Assembly: GCF_020880995.1 (NCBI RefSeq)
Contig: NZ_JAJISD010000008.1
Location: 1 to 64,000, forward strand
Source of the DNA: Reyranella aquatilis
GTDB lineage: Bacteria > Pseudomonadota > Alphaproteobacteria > Reyranellales > Reyranellaceae
DNA length: 64,000 nucleotides
Direction of reading: 5' to 3'
The translations under genes and the position numbers were made by a program. Within the stretch, counting starts at the first letter, position 1. The number at the start of each line of letters is the position of its first letter. The notes beneath the pieces were generated by a model. The model worked only from the letters and a program-made list of their open reading frames with translations. It was not told the origin of the DNA and did not search any database. Shown piece by piece: positions 51,575 to 59,693 of the stretch.

Positions 51575-52485
51575 CGCCGGATCAGCGGGCGCAGGAAAGC
51601 CGTGATGTGGGCGCGGAAGCTGTCGATGAATTCGCGCGCCACCGGCGGCGGCGTGCCCTGGGCCGCGTAGAGCGCGGCGAACTCGAAATGGATGCGCGGC
51701 TCGAAGGGCAGCACGACGATGCCCCGCGTGGCGTACTCGGTTGCGGTGAAGGGATCGCAGAGCGTCACGCCCGCGCCGGAGCCGGCCAACGAACATGCGA
51801 TCTCCGACAGCGGCGTCTCGATGCGCATGACGCGGCGCACGCCGTGGTCGGCAAAGACGCGATCGATGCGGAAGCGCGACACCGAGGAATGTCCGAGTGA
51901 GATGAAGCTCTCGCCCTCGAAGTCGGCCGGCCGCAGCCGCTTCTTGCGCGCGAGCGGATGATCCTGGGGAAGGACCGCCATGTAGGGGGCCGGCGGCATG
52001 CGCTCGAGCCGCACAGCCGCATGCTCGATCGACCCCTCCGCGAAACCGAGATCGCTCTGGCCCTGGGCGACGGCCGTCACGACGGCGTGCGACACCAGCC
52101 CCGACAGGACGAGGTCGAGCTTGGGGCGCTCGACCAGATAGCCTCCGGCGAAGCGCGGCAGGAAACCGTTGGCCAGGGCGGGCAGGGCGGCGATGCGCAG
52201 GAAGCCGGCCCGGCGCGTGCGCAGCTCGTCGGCCATCTGCGCGATGCGTTCGAGGCCCACGAAGGCCCGTTCGACCTCGGCATAGAGGGACAATGCCTCG
52301 CTGGTCGGCACCAGCCCGGTGCCGCGGCGCTCGAACAGGGTGAGGCCGAGTTGCTGCTGCAGGTCGCGGATCATGCGACTGACCGCCGGCTGGGTGACGT
52401 TGATCAGCTTCGCGGCCATGCCGACGCCGCCGGTCAATACCACGGCGCGAAAGGCTTCGATCTGGCGTGGATTGAGGCCGCGCAT
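51571..52485 (-). CDS. LysR-family regulator 2
   Basis: A 304-residue LysR-type factor. The DNA-binding domain is at about 5-63: LNPRQIEAFRAVVLTGGVGM, INVTQPAVSRMIRDLQQQLG and LFERRGTGLVPT. The effector domain follows (about 92-295). It is divergent from the PotD-like gene of the amine/opine-type operon and separated by about 107 bp with a dyad, so it most likely controls that operon. Confidence 0.9.
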   Translation of the reverse strand: MRGLNPRQIEAFRAVVLTGGVGMAAKLINVTQPAVSRMIRDLQQQLGLTLFERRGTGLVPTSEALSLYAEVERAFVGLERIAQMADELRTRRAGFLRIAALPALANGFLPRFAGGYLVERPKLDLVLSGLVSHAVVTAVAQGQSDLGFAEGSIEHAAVRLERMPPAPYMAVLPQDHPLARKKRLRPADFEGESFISLGHSSVSRFRIDRVFADHGVRRVMRIETPLSEIACSLAGSGAGVTLCDPFTATEYATRGIVVLPFEPRIHFEFAALYAAQGTPPPVAREFIDSFRAHITAFLRPLIRR

Positions 52486-52489
52486 GGCC

Positions 52490-52512
52490 CTTCATAACAT
52501 TTCGCTATGAAG
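52490..52512. promoter_or_regulatory. Dyad between LysR 2 and the amine/opine operon
   Basis: CTTCATA (52490-52496) and TATGAAG (52506-52512) form a perfect 7-bp inverted repeat with a 9-bp spacer, immediately before the lysR ATG. Its form and place suit a LysR autoregulatory/activation site. Confidence 0.6.
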
Positions 52513-52592
52513 CTTGGCAGAAAATTGGATTTGACGCCGTGGGCTGCGGCATAAAACACTCGCTGTCGGGGAACTCACGAACGGAGGGGGCA

Positions 52593-53630
52593 ATGACCCG
52601 TTTGGCGCGCTTCGGCGCAATCGCCGGTCTGGCTTTGTTGGCGGGCTCGCTGCCCGCCCTCGCGCAGCAGAAGACGCTCACCGTCGCGGCCTATGGCGGC
52701 GTCTGGGACAGCCACCTGCGCAAGGAGGTCTTCCCCGAGTTCGAGAAGAAGCACGGGGTCAAGGTCGAGTACGTCGCCGGCAATTCGACCGACACGCTGG
52801 CCAAGCTGCAGGCCCAGAAGGGCAACCAGGTGATCGACGTCGCCATCATGGACGACGGCGTCATGTACCAGGCGATCAAGCTCGGCTTCTGCGCCCCGAT
52901 CGAGGGCATGGACAAGAGCGAGCTCTATCCGGCTGCGCTGTTCAAGGACGACAAGGCGGTTGCCGTCGGCCAGACCGGCACCGGCTTCATGGTCAACACC
53001 AAGGTCTTCAAGGAAAAGGGCTGGCCGATCCCGACCTCGTGGAACGACCTGAAGGATCCCAAGTTCAAGAAGCAGCTCGTGATCCCGCCGATCAACAACA
53101 CCTACGGGCTCTACACGCTGATGATGTTCGCCCGCATGAACGGCGGCGGCGAGAAGAACATCGAGCCGGGCTTCAAGGTGATGAAGAACGACGTCAACCC
53201 CAACGTGCTGGTCTATGAACCGTCGCCGGGCAAGATGACCGAGCTCTTCCAGTCGGGCCAGGCCAACATCGCCGTCTGGGGCACGGGCCGCGTCCAGGCC
53301 TTCGCCAATACAGGCTTTCCGGTCGACTTCATCTATCCGAAGGAGGGCGCACCCATCCTGCTCGCCTCGGCCTGCCCGGTCGCCAAGGCCTCGGTCAATC
53401 CGCTGGCGCACGAGATGATCAAGCTGCTGGTGTCGGCGCCGGTGCAGACCGGCATGGCCAAGGAAATGGGCAACGGCCCGGTCAACACCAAGGTCGACGT
53501 CAACATGCCGGAGCTCAAGATGGCTCCGGTCGGCGAGCGCGCGAAGCTGATCATCGCGCCCGACTGGGACGCGATCAACGCGCAGCGCGACGACTGGACC
53601 AAGCGCTGGAACCGCGAAGTCGAGCGCTGA
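52593..53630 (+). CDS. PotD-like ABC solute-binding protein
   Basis: A 345-residue periplasmic binding protein of the spermidine/putrescine class. The signal peptide ends near LPALAQQ (about 25). KTLTVAAYGGVWDSHLRKEV and WGTGRVQAFANTGFPVDFIY match family features. The ATG at 52593 follows GGAGGGGG. It starts an operon with PotABC-like genes and four oxidoreductases, so its ligand is probably an amine, opine or amino acid derivative that is then oxidised. Confidence 0.9.
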   Translation: MTRLARFGAIAGLALLAGSLPALAQQKTLTVAAYGGVWDSHLRKEVFPEFEKKHGVKVEYVAGNSTDTLAKLQAQKGNQVIDVAIMDDGVMYQAIKLGFCAPIEGMDKSELYPAALFKDDKAVAVGQTGTGFMVNTKVFKEKGWPIPTSWNDLKDPKFKKQLVIPPINNTYGLYTLMMFARMNGGGEKNIEPGFKVMKNDVNPNVLVYEPSPGKMTELFQSGQANIAVWGTGRVQAFANTGFPVDFIYPKEGAPILLASACPVAKASVNPLAHEMIKLLVSAPVQTGMAKEMGNGPVNTKVDVNMPELKMAPVGERAKLIIAPDWDAINAQRDDWTKRWNREVER

Positions 53631-53661
53631 TCCTTCCGGGAAGATTGGCGAGAGGCCGGTC

Positions 53662-54288
53662 GTGCATCATCCCGTCTACGTGTTTCGCCACGGCGAGACC
53701 GTCTGGAACGCCGAGAAGCGCGCGCAGGGCGTGCTCGATTCACCGCTGACCGAGGCGGGACGCGAGCAGGCCCGAGCCATGGGCCGGGCCCTGGCGCGCG
53801 AGCTGCGGGAGGCGGGCCATGCGCCCGCCGACGTCATCGTGCGGTCGAGCCCGCTCGGCCGCGTGCGGGAGACGTTGGCCCTGGCCGCCGAGGAGGCCGG
53901 GCTGCTCCACGACGAGCAGTGCTTCGACCATCGCCTGCGCGAGATGAGCTGGGGCGAATGGGACGGGCTCACCGGCCCGGAGATCGAGGCACGCTGGCCC
54001 GGCGCGATGGCCGCACGTCGGCTCAATCGCTGGACCTACGAGCCGCCCGGTGGGGAGAATTACATCATGGCCGTCGCCCGCGCGCAGGCAGCGCTGGACG
54101 ATATTGCGGCGCTGGCGGCGGCGCGGCCGGTCGCCGTGTTCGCGCATGGCGCCATCGGGCGCGTGCTGCGCGGATTGTTCCTGCGATCGGCCGAGGCCGA
54201 GATCCTCGACATGGACCAGCCGCAGGACGCCTTCTACCGCCTGCATCGCGAGACAATGGCGCGCATCGCGGCGCACGGTGCCTCCTAG
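53662..54288 (+). CDS. Histidine phosphatase family protein
   Basis: A 208-residue phosphoglycerate mutase-like phosphatase. FRHGETVWNAE has the phospho-accepting His10, VRSSPLGRVRET the conserved Arg, a Glu in LREMSWGEWDGL, and the second His is in VFAHGAIGR. The GTG at 53662 is the start. It is inserted between the binding protein and the ATPase of the importer, and its TAG overlaps the ATPase GTG by one base. It may dephosphorylate a pathway intermediate. Confidence 0.88.
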   Translation: MHHPVYVFRHGETVWNAEKRAQGVLDSPLTEAGREQARAMGRALARELREAGHAPADVIVRSSPLGRVRETLALAAEEAGLLHDEQCFDHRLREMSWGEWDGLTGPEIEARWPGAMAARRLNRWTYEPPGGENYIMAVARAQAALDDIAALAAARPVAVFAHGAIGRVLRGLFLRSAEAEILDMDQPQDAFYRLHRETMARIAAHGAS

Positions 54289-55214
54289 TGCCGTTCCTGG
54301 AACTGGAAAAGCTCACCAAGTCGTTCGGCGGCCACAACGCCGTCGACGGACTGACCCTCGGGGTCGAGAAGGGCGAGTTCGTGGCGCTGCTCGGACCCTC
54401 GGGTTGCGGCAAGACCACGACGCTGCAGATGATCGCGGGTTTCGTCGAGCCGACCTCCGGCGCGATCCGGCTCGGCGGCAAGGACCTGCTGGCGATGAAG
54501 CCGGCGAAGCGCGGTCTCGGCATCGTCTTCCAGAGCTACGCGCTGTTTCCGCACATGACGGTGGCCGAGAATGTCGGCTTCGGGCTCGAGATGCAGGGCG
54601 TGACCGCTGCCGAGCGCCGGACGCGTGTGGCTGAGACGCTCGAACTGGTGGGGCTGGGCACCTTCGCGTCGCGCTTCCCGCGCCAGATGTCGGGCGGGCA
54701 GCAGCAGCGCGTCGCGCTGGCGCGCGCGCTGGTGATCCGGCCACAGGTCCTGCTGCTGGACGAACCGCTCTCCAATCTCGACGCCAAGCTGCGCGAGGGC
54801 ATGCAGATCGAACTGCGCCAGATCCAGCGCACGGTCGGCACGACGACCATCCTCGTCACGCACGACCAGGCCGAGGCGATGGCGCTGTCCGACCGCATCG
54901 TGGTGATGAACCAGGGCAAGGCCGAACAGATCGGGCCGCCGCACGAGGCCTATGAGCGGCCGGCCACCGCCTTCGTCGCCAACTTCCTCGGCAAGACCAA
55001 TCTGGTCGATGGCGCCAGCGTGCGGCCCGAGCGCATCTCCTTCGCTGCCGCCGGCCTCGCCGGAACGGTGCGCACGCGAATCTTCCAGGGCAATCACTGG
55101 CTCTACCAGGTCGATACCGCGTCGGGCCTCGTCACCGTGATCCGCCAGAACACCGGCGAGGCGATGCCGGGCGAGGGCGATGCGGTGCATCTCCTCTGGG
55201 AAGGGCGCGCGTGA
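54288..55214 (+). CDS. PotA-like ABC transporter ATPase
   Basis: A 308-residue ATPase. Walker A is GPSGCGKTT, signature MSGGQQQRVALARAL, Walker B LLLDEPLSNLDAKL, and H-loop VTHDQAEAM. The C-terminal TOBE part (about 240-308) is shorter than in typical 350-residue PotA/UgpC proteins. The GTG at 54288 overlaps the previous stop by one base; the open frame continues upstream inside the phosphatase gene in another frame and is not used. It powers the PotBC-like permeases that follow. Confidence 0.9.
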   Translation: MPFLELEKLTKSFGGHNAVDGLTLGVEKGEFVALLGPSGCGKTTTLQMIAGFVEPTSGAIRLGGKDLLAMKPAKRGLGIVFQSYALFPHMTVAENVGFGLEMQGVTAAERRTRVAETLELVGLGTFASRFPRQMSGGQQQRVALARALVIRPQVLLLDEPLSNLDAKLREGMQIELRQIQRTVGTTTILVTHDQAEAMALSDRIVVMNQGKAEQIGPPHEAYERPATAFVANFLGKTNLVDGASVRPERISFAAAGLAGTVRTRIFQGNHWLYQVDTASGLVTVIRQNTGEAMPGEGDAVHLLWEGRA

Positions 55215-56062
55215 AGGCCGCGCCGTACCTGCTCTGCCTTCCCGCGCTGGTCCTGTTCGCGGGCGTCGTGATCGTGCCGCTGGGCATGACCGTGCTGCTC
55301 TCGTTCCACGACTGGGGCCAGTACAAGGGCATCGAGCCGGTCTTCATCCTGAAGAACTGGCAGGAAGTGCTGGGCGATTCGTACTTCCACGAGATGTTCG
55401 CGCGCACCTTCCGCATCGCCTTCTTCGTGACGCTGCTGGCGGCGGTGTTCGGAGCGCCCGAGGCCTACATCCTGAACCGCATGCGCAGCCCGTGGCGCGG
55501 CCTTTTCCTGCTGGTGATCCTGGGGCCGCTGCTGATCTCGGTGGTCGCGCGCACGCTGGGCTGGGCGCTGCTGTTCGGCGGCAATTCGGGCCTGGTAAAC
55601 AAGGCGCTGATGGGCATGGGCCTGATCTCCGCGCCGCTGCCGTTCATGTTCACCGAGACCGGGATCGTGGTCGCATTGGCGCATGTGCTGATGCCCTACA
55701 TGGTGCTGGCCGTCTGGGCCTCGCTGCAGCGCCTCGACCCGCAGGTCGAGAACGCGGCGGTGGCGCTGGGGGCGGGGCCTTTCACCGTGCTGCGCCGCAT
55801 CGTGCTGCCGCAGGTGATGCCCGGCATCCTGTCGGGCGCGGTGATCGTCTTCGCGCTGGCCGCCAGCGCTTTCGCGACGCCCGCCATCATTGGCGGCCGC
55901 CGGCTCAAGGTCGCCTCGACGCTGGCCTACGACGAGTTCCTGAACACGCTCAACTGGCCGCTGGGCGCCGCCGTCGCGGTGCTGCTGCTGGCGGCGCTGA
56001 TCGCCATCATCTGGGGCACCAACCGGCTGGTCGAGCGCCGCTACGCGCAGGTCTTCGCATGA
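55211..56062 (+). CDS. PotB-like ABC permease
   Basis: A 283-residue inner-membrane permease with about six helices. The EAA loop reads VENAAVALGAGPFTVLRRIV followed by LPQVMPGI. It overlaps the ATPase stop by 4 nt and the next permease by 4 nt (ATGA). It forms half of the import channel. Confidence 0.9.
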   Translation: MKAAPYLLCLPALVLFAGVVIVPLGMTVLLSFHDWGQYKGIEPVFILKNWQEVLGDSYFHEMFARTFRIAFFVTLLAAVFGAPEAYILNRMRSPWRGLFLLVILGPLLISVVARTLGWALLFGGNSGLVNKALMGMGLISAPLPFMFTETGIVVALAHVLMPYMVLAVWASLQRLDPQVENAAVALGAGPFTVLRRIVLPQVMPGILSGAVIVFALAASAFATPAIIGGRRLKVASTLAYDEFLNTLNWPLGAAVAVLLLAALIAIIWGTNRLVERRYAQVFA

Positions 56063-56868
56063 GCCGCAACGGCCCTCTGGCGCTCGCCTACCACACGCTG
56101 TTCGTCGCCTTCATGCTGGCGCCGATCCTGGTCGTCTGCTGGGTGGCCTTCACGCCCGAGGGCTTCCTGTCGTTCCCGACGGATCGCTGGTCGCTGCGCT
56201 GGTTCGAGGCGATCGCACGCTATCCCGAATTCATCTCGGCGTTCTGGCGCAGCCTGTGGCTGGGCGCGATCTCCTCGGCGATCGCTGTGGCGATCTCGGT
56301 GCCGGCCGCGCTCGCCATCGGGCGCTACCGTTTCCGCGGGCGCGAGGCGCTGACGGCGCTCTTCATGTCGCCGCTGATGATCCCGCATCTCGTGCTGGGC
56401 ATCGCCTTCCTGCGCTTCTTCACCCAGATCGGGCTGGGCGGCACCTTCGCCGGCCTCGTGCTCTCGCACATCGTGGTCGTGCTGCCCTTCGCGCTGCGTC
56501 TCACCCTCGCCTCGGCGGTCGGCCTCGACCGCTCGATCGAGCATGCCGCGGTGTCGCTCGGCGCGTCCGAGAGCGTCGTCCTGCGTCGCATCACCCTGCC
56601 GCTGGTCCTGCCCGGCCTGGTGAGCGGCTGGGCGCTGGCCTTCATCAATTCCTTCGACGAGCTGACGATGACCGTCTTCATCGCCGCGCCCGGTACCGAG
56701 ACCTTGCCGGTGCGCATGTTCCTCTACATCCAGGACAATATCGATCCGTTGGTGACCTCGGTGTCGGCCTGCGTGATCGCCGTCACCGTCGTGGCGCTCG
56801 TGATCCTGGACCGTGCCTTCGGCCTCGAACGCATGCTCGTGGGAAGGAGCGCCAGCCATGGTCGCTGA
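56059..56868 (+). CDS. PotC-like ABC permease
   Basis: A 269-residue permease. The EAA loop is IEHAAVSLGASESVVLRRIT followed by LPLVLPGLVSG, and SFDELTMTVFIA is a typical PotC segment. It pairs with the PotB-like protein. Its 3' end overlaps the first FAD oxidoreductase gene by 11 bp, showing that transport and oxidation are translated together. Confidence 0.9.
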   Translation: MSRNGPLALAYHTLFVAFMLAPILVVCWVAFTPEGFLSFPTDRWSLRWFEAIARYPEFISAFWRSLWLGAISSAIAVAISVPAALAIGRYRFRGREALTALFMSPLMIPHLVLGIAFLRFFTQIGLGGTFAGLVLSHIVVVLPFALRLTLASAVGLDRSIEHAAVSLGASESVVLRRITLPLVLPGLVSGWALAFINSFDELTMTVFIAAPGTETLPVRMFLYIQDNIDPLVTSVSACVIAVTVVALVILDRAFGLERMLVGRSASHGR

Positions 56869-58012
56869 AGGACGTGCCGCTGGAGCAGGAACCGGCGACG
56901 AGTTCGACGTCGCGGTCGTGGGCGGCGGCCTCGTGGGCGTCGCCACCGCCTGGGGCCTGGCGCGCGAAGGCTGCAGGGTCGTCGTGCTCGACGAAGGCGA
57001 TCGGGCGGTGCGCGCCAGCCGTGGCAACTTCGCGCTGGTCTGGGTGCAGAGCAAGGGGCTCGGTCTCGCGCCCTATGCCGGCTGGACGATCCGGTCCTCA
57101 AACGCCTGGCAAGGCTTCTCCGATCTCCTGAAGCAGGAGACCGGCCTCGACGTGTCCTTCCAGCGCCCCGGCGGCTTCCATCTCTGCCTGTCGGAGAAGG
57201 AGCTGGAGGCGCGCGCGACCGTCCTGAAGCGGCTGCACAACCAGCCCGGCATCGTCGACTACAAGACCGAGATCCTGACGCACGACCAGGTCAAGGCGAT
57301 GCTGCCGGACATCGGGCCGGAGGTCGTGGGCGGCAGCTTCTGCCCGCTCGACGGACACGTGAACTCGCTGCGCCTGTTCCGTACCCTGCATACCGCGCTC
57401 AATGCGCGCGGCGTGACCTACCTGCCGAGCCATCGCGTCGACAACATCACAAAGGACGGTGGCGAATTCCGGCTCACGACGCCGCACGGCGAGATCCGCG
57501 CCGCCAAGGTCGCGCTCGCCGCCGGCAACGCCAACATGCGGCTGGCGCCGATGGTCGGGCTGGAGGCGCCGATGCGGCCCGAGCGTGGCCAGATCGTCGT
57601 GACCGAGCGGCTGCGGCCCTTCCTCAACCATCCCGTCGTCACCCTGCGCCAGACCGACGAGGGCACGGTGATGATCGGCGATTCCAAGGAAGAGAGCGTC
57701 GACCCGAGCGGCCTCACGATTGGCGTCAGCGCCACCGAGGCCGAGCGCGCCGTGCGCCAGTTCCCGCTGCTCGCCAACGTCAACGTCGTGCGCACCTGGA
57801 GCGCGATCCGCGTGATGACCCAGGACGGCTTCCCGATCTACGACGAGTCGAAGACCCATCCGGGCGCCTTCACCGTGTGCTGTCATTCCGGCGTCACGCT
57901 GGCCGCCAACCACGCGCTCACCATCGCGCCCATGATTGCCCGCGGCGCGCTCGACGCCTCGCTCGTCGCTCCCTTCAGTGCCCGGAGGTTCCATGTTCAA
58001 GCGGCTGGCTGA
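56858..58012 (+). CDS. FAD-dependent amine/amino-acid oxidoreductase A (DAO fold)
   Basis: A 384-residue flavoprotein. The FAD motif VVGGGLVGVATAWGLAREG, ending in VVVLDE, is near the N terminus, and the C-terminal part has the substrate/FAD domain of the D-amino acid oxidase (DAO/HcnC/OoxB) superfamily, with HSGVTLAANHAL near the end. It overlaps the small 2Fe-2S gene by 20 bp. With the next two genes it forms a three-subunit set like opine oxidases, proline dehydrogenase complexes or HcnABC. GGAAGGAG precedes the ATG at 56858. Confidence 0.87.
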   Translation: MVAEGRAAGAGTGDEFDVAVVGGGLVGVATAWGLAREGCRVVVLDEGDRAVRASRGNFALVWVQSKGLGLAPYAGWTIRSSNAWQGFSDLLKQETGLDVSFQRPGGFHLCLSEKELEARATVLKRLHNQPGIVDYKTEILTHDQVKAMLPDIGPEVVGGSFCPLDGHVNSLRLFRTLHTALNARGVTYLPSHRVDNITKDGGEFRLTTPHGEIRAAKVALAAGNANMRLAPMVGLEAPMRPERGQIVVTERLRPFLNHPVVTLRQTDEGTVMIGDSKEESVDPSGLTIGVSATEAERAVRQFPLLANVNVVRTWSAIRVMTQDGFPIYDESKTHPGAFTVCCHSGVTLAANHALTIAPMIARGALDASLVAPFSARRFHVQAAG

Positions 58013-58286
58013 GAGCAGCCCGGCCGTCGGCATCATCGTCGACGGCAAACCCGTGAGCGCGCGGACCGGTGACACGGTGGCCGCGGCGCTGCTGGCGGCC
58101 GGCATCGGCCACTGCCGCACCACGCCCGTCACCGGCGCGCCCCGGGCGCCCTTCTGCCTGATGGGCGTGTGCTTCGATTGCCTGGTGACGATCGACGGCG
58201 TCGGCAGCCGCCAGGGCTGCCTGATACCGGTGCGCGAGGGCATGAAGGTCGAGACGCAACTCGGCCGCCGGGAGGCCGGACGATGA
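57993..58286 (+). CDS. Small 2Fe-2S subunit, HcnA/SoxA-like (Fer2_4)
   Basis: A 97-residue ferredoxin-like subunit. Cys55, Cys60, Cys63 and Cys76 (FCLMGVCFDC and RQGC) form the 2Fe-2S site with the order typical of Fer2_4 proteins such as HcnA. APRAPFCLMGVC is the family hallmark. It should relay electrons between the two flavoprotein subunits encoded on either side. The ATG at 57993 follows GGAGG. Its stop overlaps the next start (ATGA). Confidence 0.9.
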   Translation: MFKRLAESSPAVGIIVDGKPVSARTGDTVAAALLAAGIGHCRTTPVTGAPRAPFCLMGVCFDCLVTIDGVGSRQGCLIPVREGMKVETQLGRREAGR

Positions 58287-59692
58287 CCGCGGCGGCCGAT
58301 CTCGCCTCGTCGTACGAGCTCGTCGTCATCGGCGGCGGGCCTGCCGGACTTGCCGCCGCCGCGCTGGCGGCGCGCGTCGGCGTGTCGACCGTGCTGTTCG
58401 ACGAGAATCCCGGCGTCGGTGGCCAGATCTATCGCGCCATCACCTCGACGCCGGTGAAGGATCGCACGATCCTGGGCGAGGACTACTGGGATGGCACGAG
58501 GCTCGCCGACGAGGCGAAGGCCAGCGGCGCGCTGATCGTGAACGGGGCAACGGTGTGGAGCCTCGACCGGCAGCGCATCGTTGGCGTCTCGATCGCGGGC
58601 AGGGCGCGCATGATCGAGGCCAGCCGTGTGATCATCGCCACCGGTTCGCAGGAACGGCCCTTTCCCATCCCCGGCTGGACTCTCCCGGGTGTCATGACGG
58701 CCGGCGCCGCGCAGACGGCGTTGAAGGCACAGGGGCTGGTCGCTGCCGGGCGCACCGTGCTGGCCGGCGGCGGGCCGCTGCTCTGGCTGCTGGCGGCGCA
58801 GACGCTGCGCGCCGGTGGAAAGATCGATGCCATCCTCGACACCACGCCGCGGCGCAACTGGCTGCAGGCGATGTTTCATGCGCCCGATTTCGCGCTGTCG
58901 CCGTATTTCGCCAAGGGCCTGGCGCTGCTGCGCGAGGTGCGCGCCCGGGTGCCGGTCCATCGCGTCGACAGCATCGAAGCCGTCGGCACCGACCGTGTGC
59001 GCGAGGTCGTGTTCTCCAAGGGCGGCGTGTCGCAGCGCCTGCCGGTCGATCTCCTGCTGCTGCACCAGGGAGTCGTGCCCAACGTCAATCTCGCCAATGC
59101 GGCGGGCGTCGCTCACATATGGAACGACCGGCAGCTCTGCTTCGTGCCGGTGCTCGACGCGGATTTCGGCAGTTCGGTCCCCGGCATCGCCGTGGCGGGC
59201 GATGGCGCGGGCATCGCGGGCGGCACCGCCGCCGCAGAGCGTGGTCGCCTTGCCGCCATCGCTGCGGTGCGCGCGCTGAAGCCCGATGCGGTCGTTCCCG
59301 ACACGCAGGCGATCCGCCAGAGCCTGCAGCGCGAGGAGATGGGACGCGCCTTCCTCGACTGGCTGAACCGGCCGGCGCCGTCGTTCCGCCAGCCCGAGGG
59401 CGACACCATCGCCTGCCGCTGCGAGGAGGTCACGGCAAAGCAGGTGCGCGACACGGCGCGGATGGGCTGCGAGGGGCCGAACCAGATGAAGGCCTTCCTG
59501 CGCTGCGGCATGGGTCCGTGCCAGGGCAGGCTGTGCGGGCTCACCGTCACCGAACTGATCGCGGCCGAGCGGGAAACGACGCCGGACGAGGTCGGCTACT
59601 ACCGGCTGCGTCCGCCGGTGAAGCCGATCACCCTGGCGGAGCTCGCGTCGCTGCCGATCAGCGAGGCCGAACGCAAGGCCGTGGAGCGCTAG
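58283..59692 (+). CDS. FAD/NAD-binding subunit with BFD-like 2Fe-2S domain (OoxA/HcnB type)
   Basis: A 469-residue flavoprotein. VVIGGGPAGLAAAALAARVG is the FAD motif, and a second nucleotide-binding region has LAGGGPLLWLLAAQTLRAGG. VVPNVNL and AVAGDGAGIAGG are typical of the class. The C-terminal BFD-like domain (about 376-418) has CRCEE and RCGMGPCQGRLCG for another 2Fe-2S cluster. It matches the large subunit of opine oxidases and HcnB. Coupled to the small subunit by ATGA. Confidence 0.9.
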   Translation: MTAAADLASSYELVVIGGGPAGLAAAALAARVGVSTVLFDENPGVGGQIYRAITSTPVKDRTILGEDYWDGTRLADEAKASGALIVNGATVWSLDRQRIVGVSIAGRARMIEASRVIIATGSQERPFPIPGWTLPGVMTAGAAQTALKAQGLVAAGRTVLAGGGPLLWLLAAQTLRAGGKIDAILDTTPRRNWLQAMFHAPDFALSPYFAKGLALLREVRARVPVHRVDSIEAVGTDRVREVVFSKGGVSQRLPVDLLLLHQGVVPNVNLANAAGVAHIWNDRQLCFVPVLDADFGSSVPGIAVAGDGAGIAGGTAAAERGRLAAIAAVRALKPDAVVPDTQAIRQSLQREEMGRAFLDWLNRPAPSFRQPEGDTIACRCEEVTAKQVRDTARMGCEGPNQMKAFLRCGMGPCQGRLCGLTVTELIAAERETTPDEVGYYRLRPPVKPITLAELASLPISEAERKAVER

Positions 59693-59693
59693 G

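Noticed and set aside
56858..59692. Hydrogen cyanide synthase HcnABC
   Set aside because: Subunit types match, but the gene order differs (DAO subunit first), a second DAO-fold gene follows, and the set is joined to a polyamine-type importer. A catabolic oxidase is more likely, though this is not excluded.
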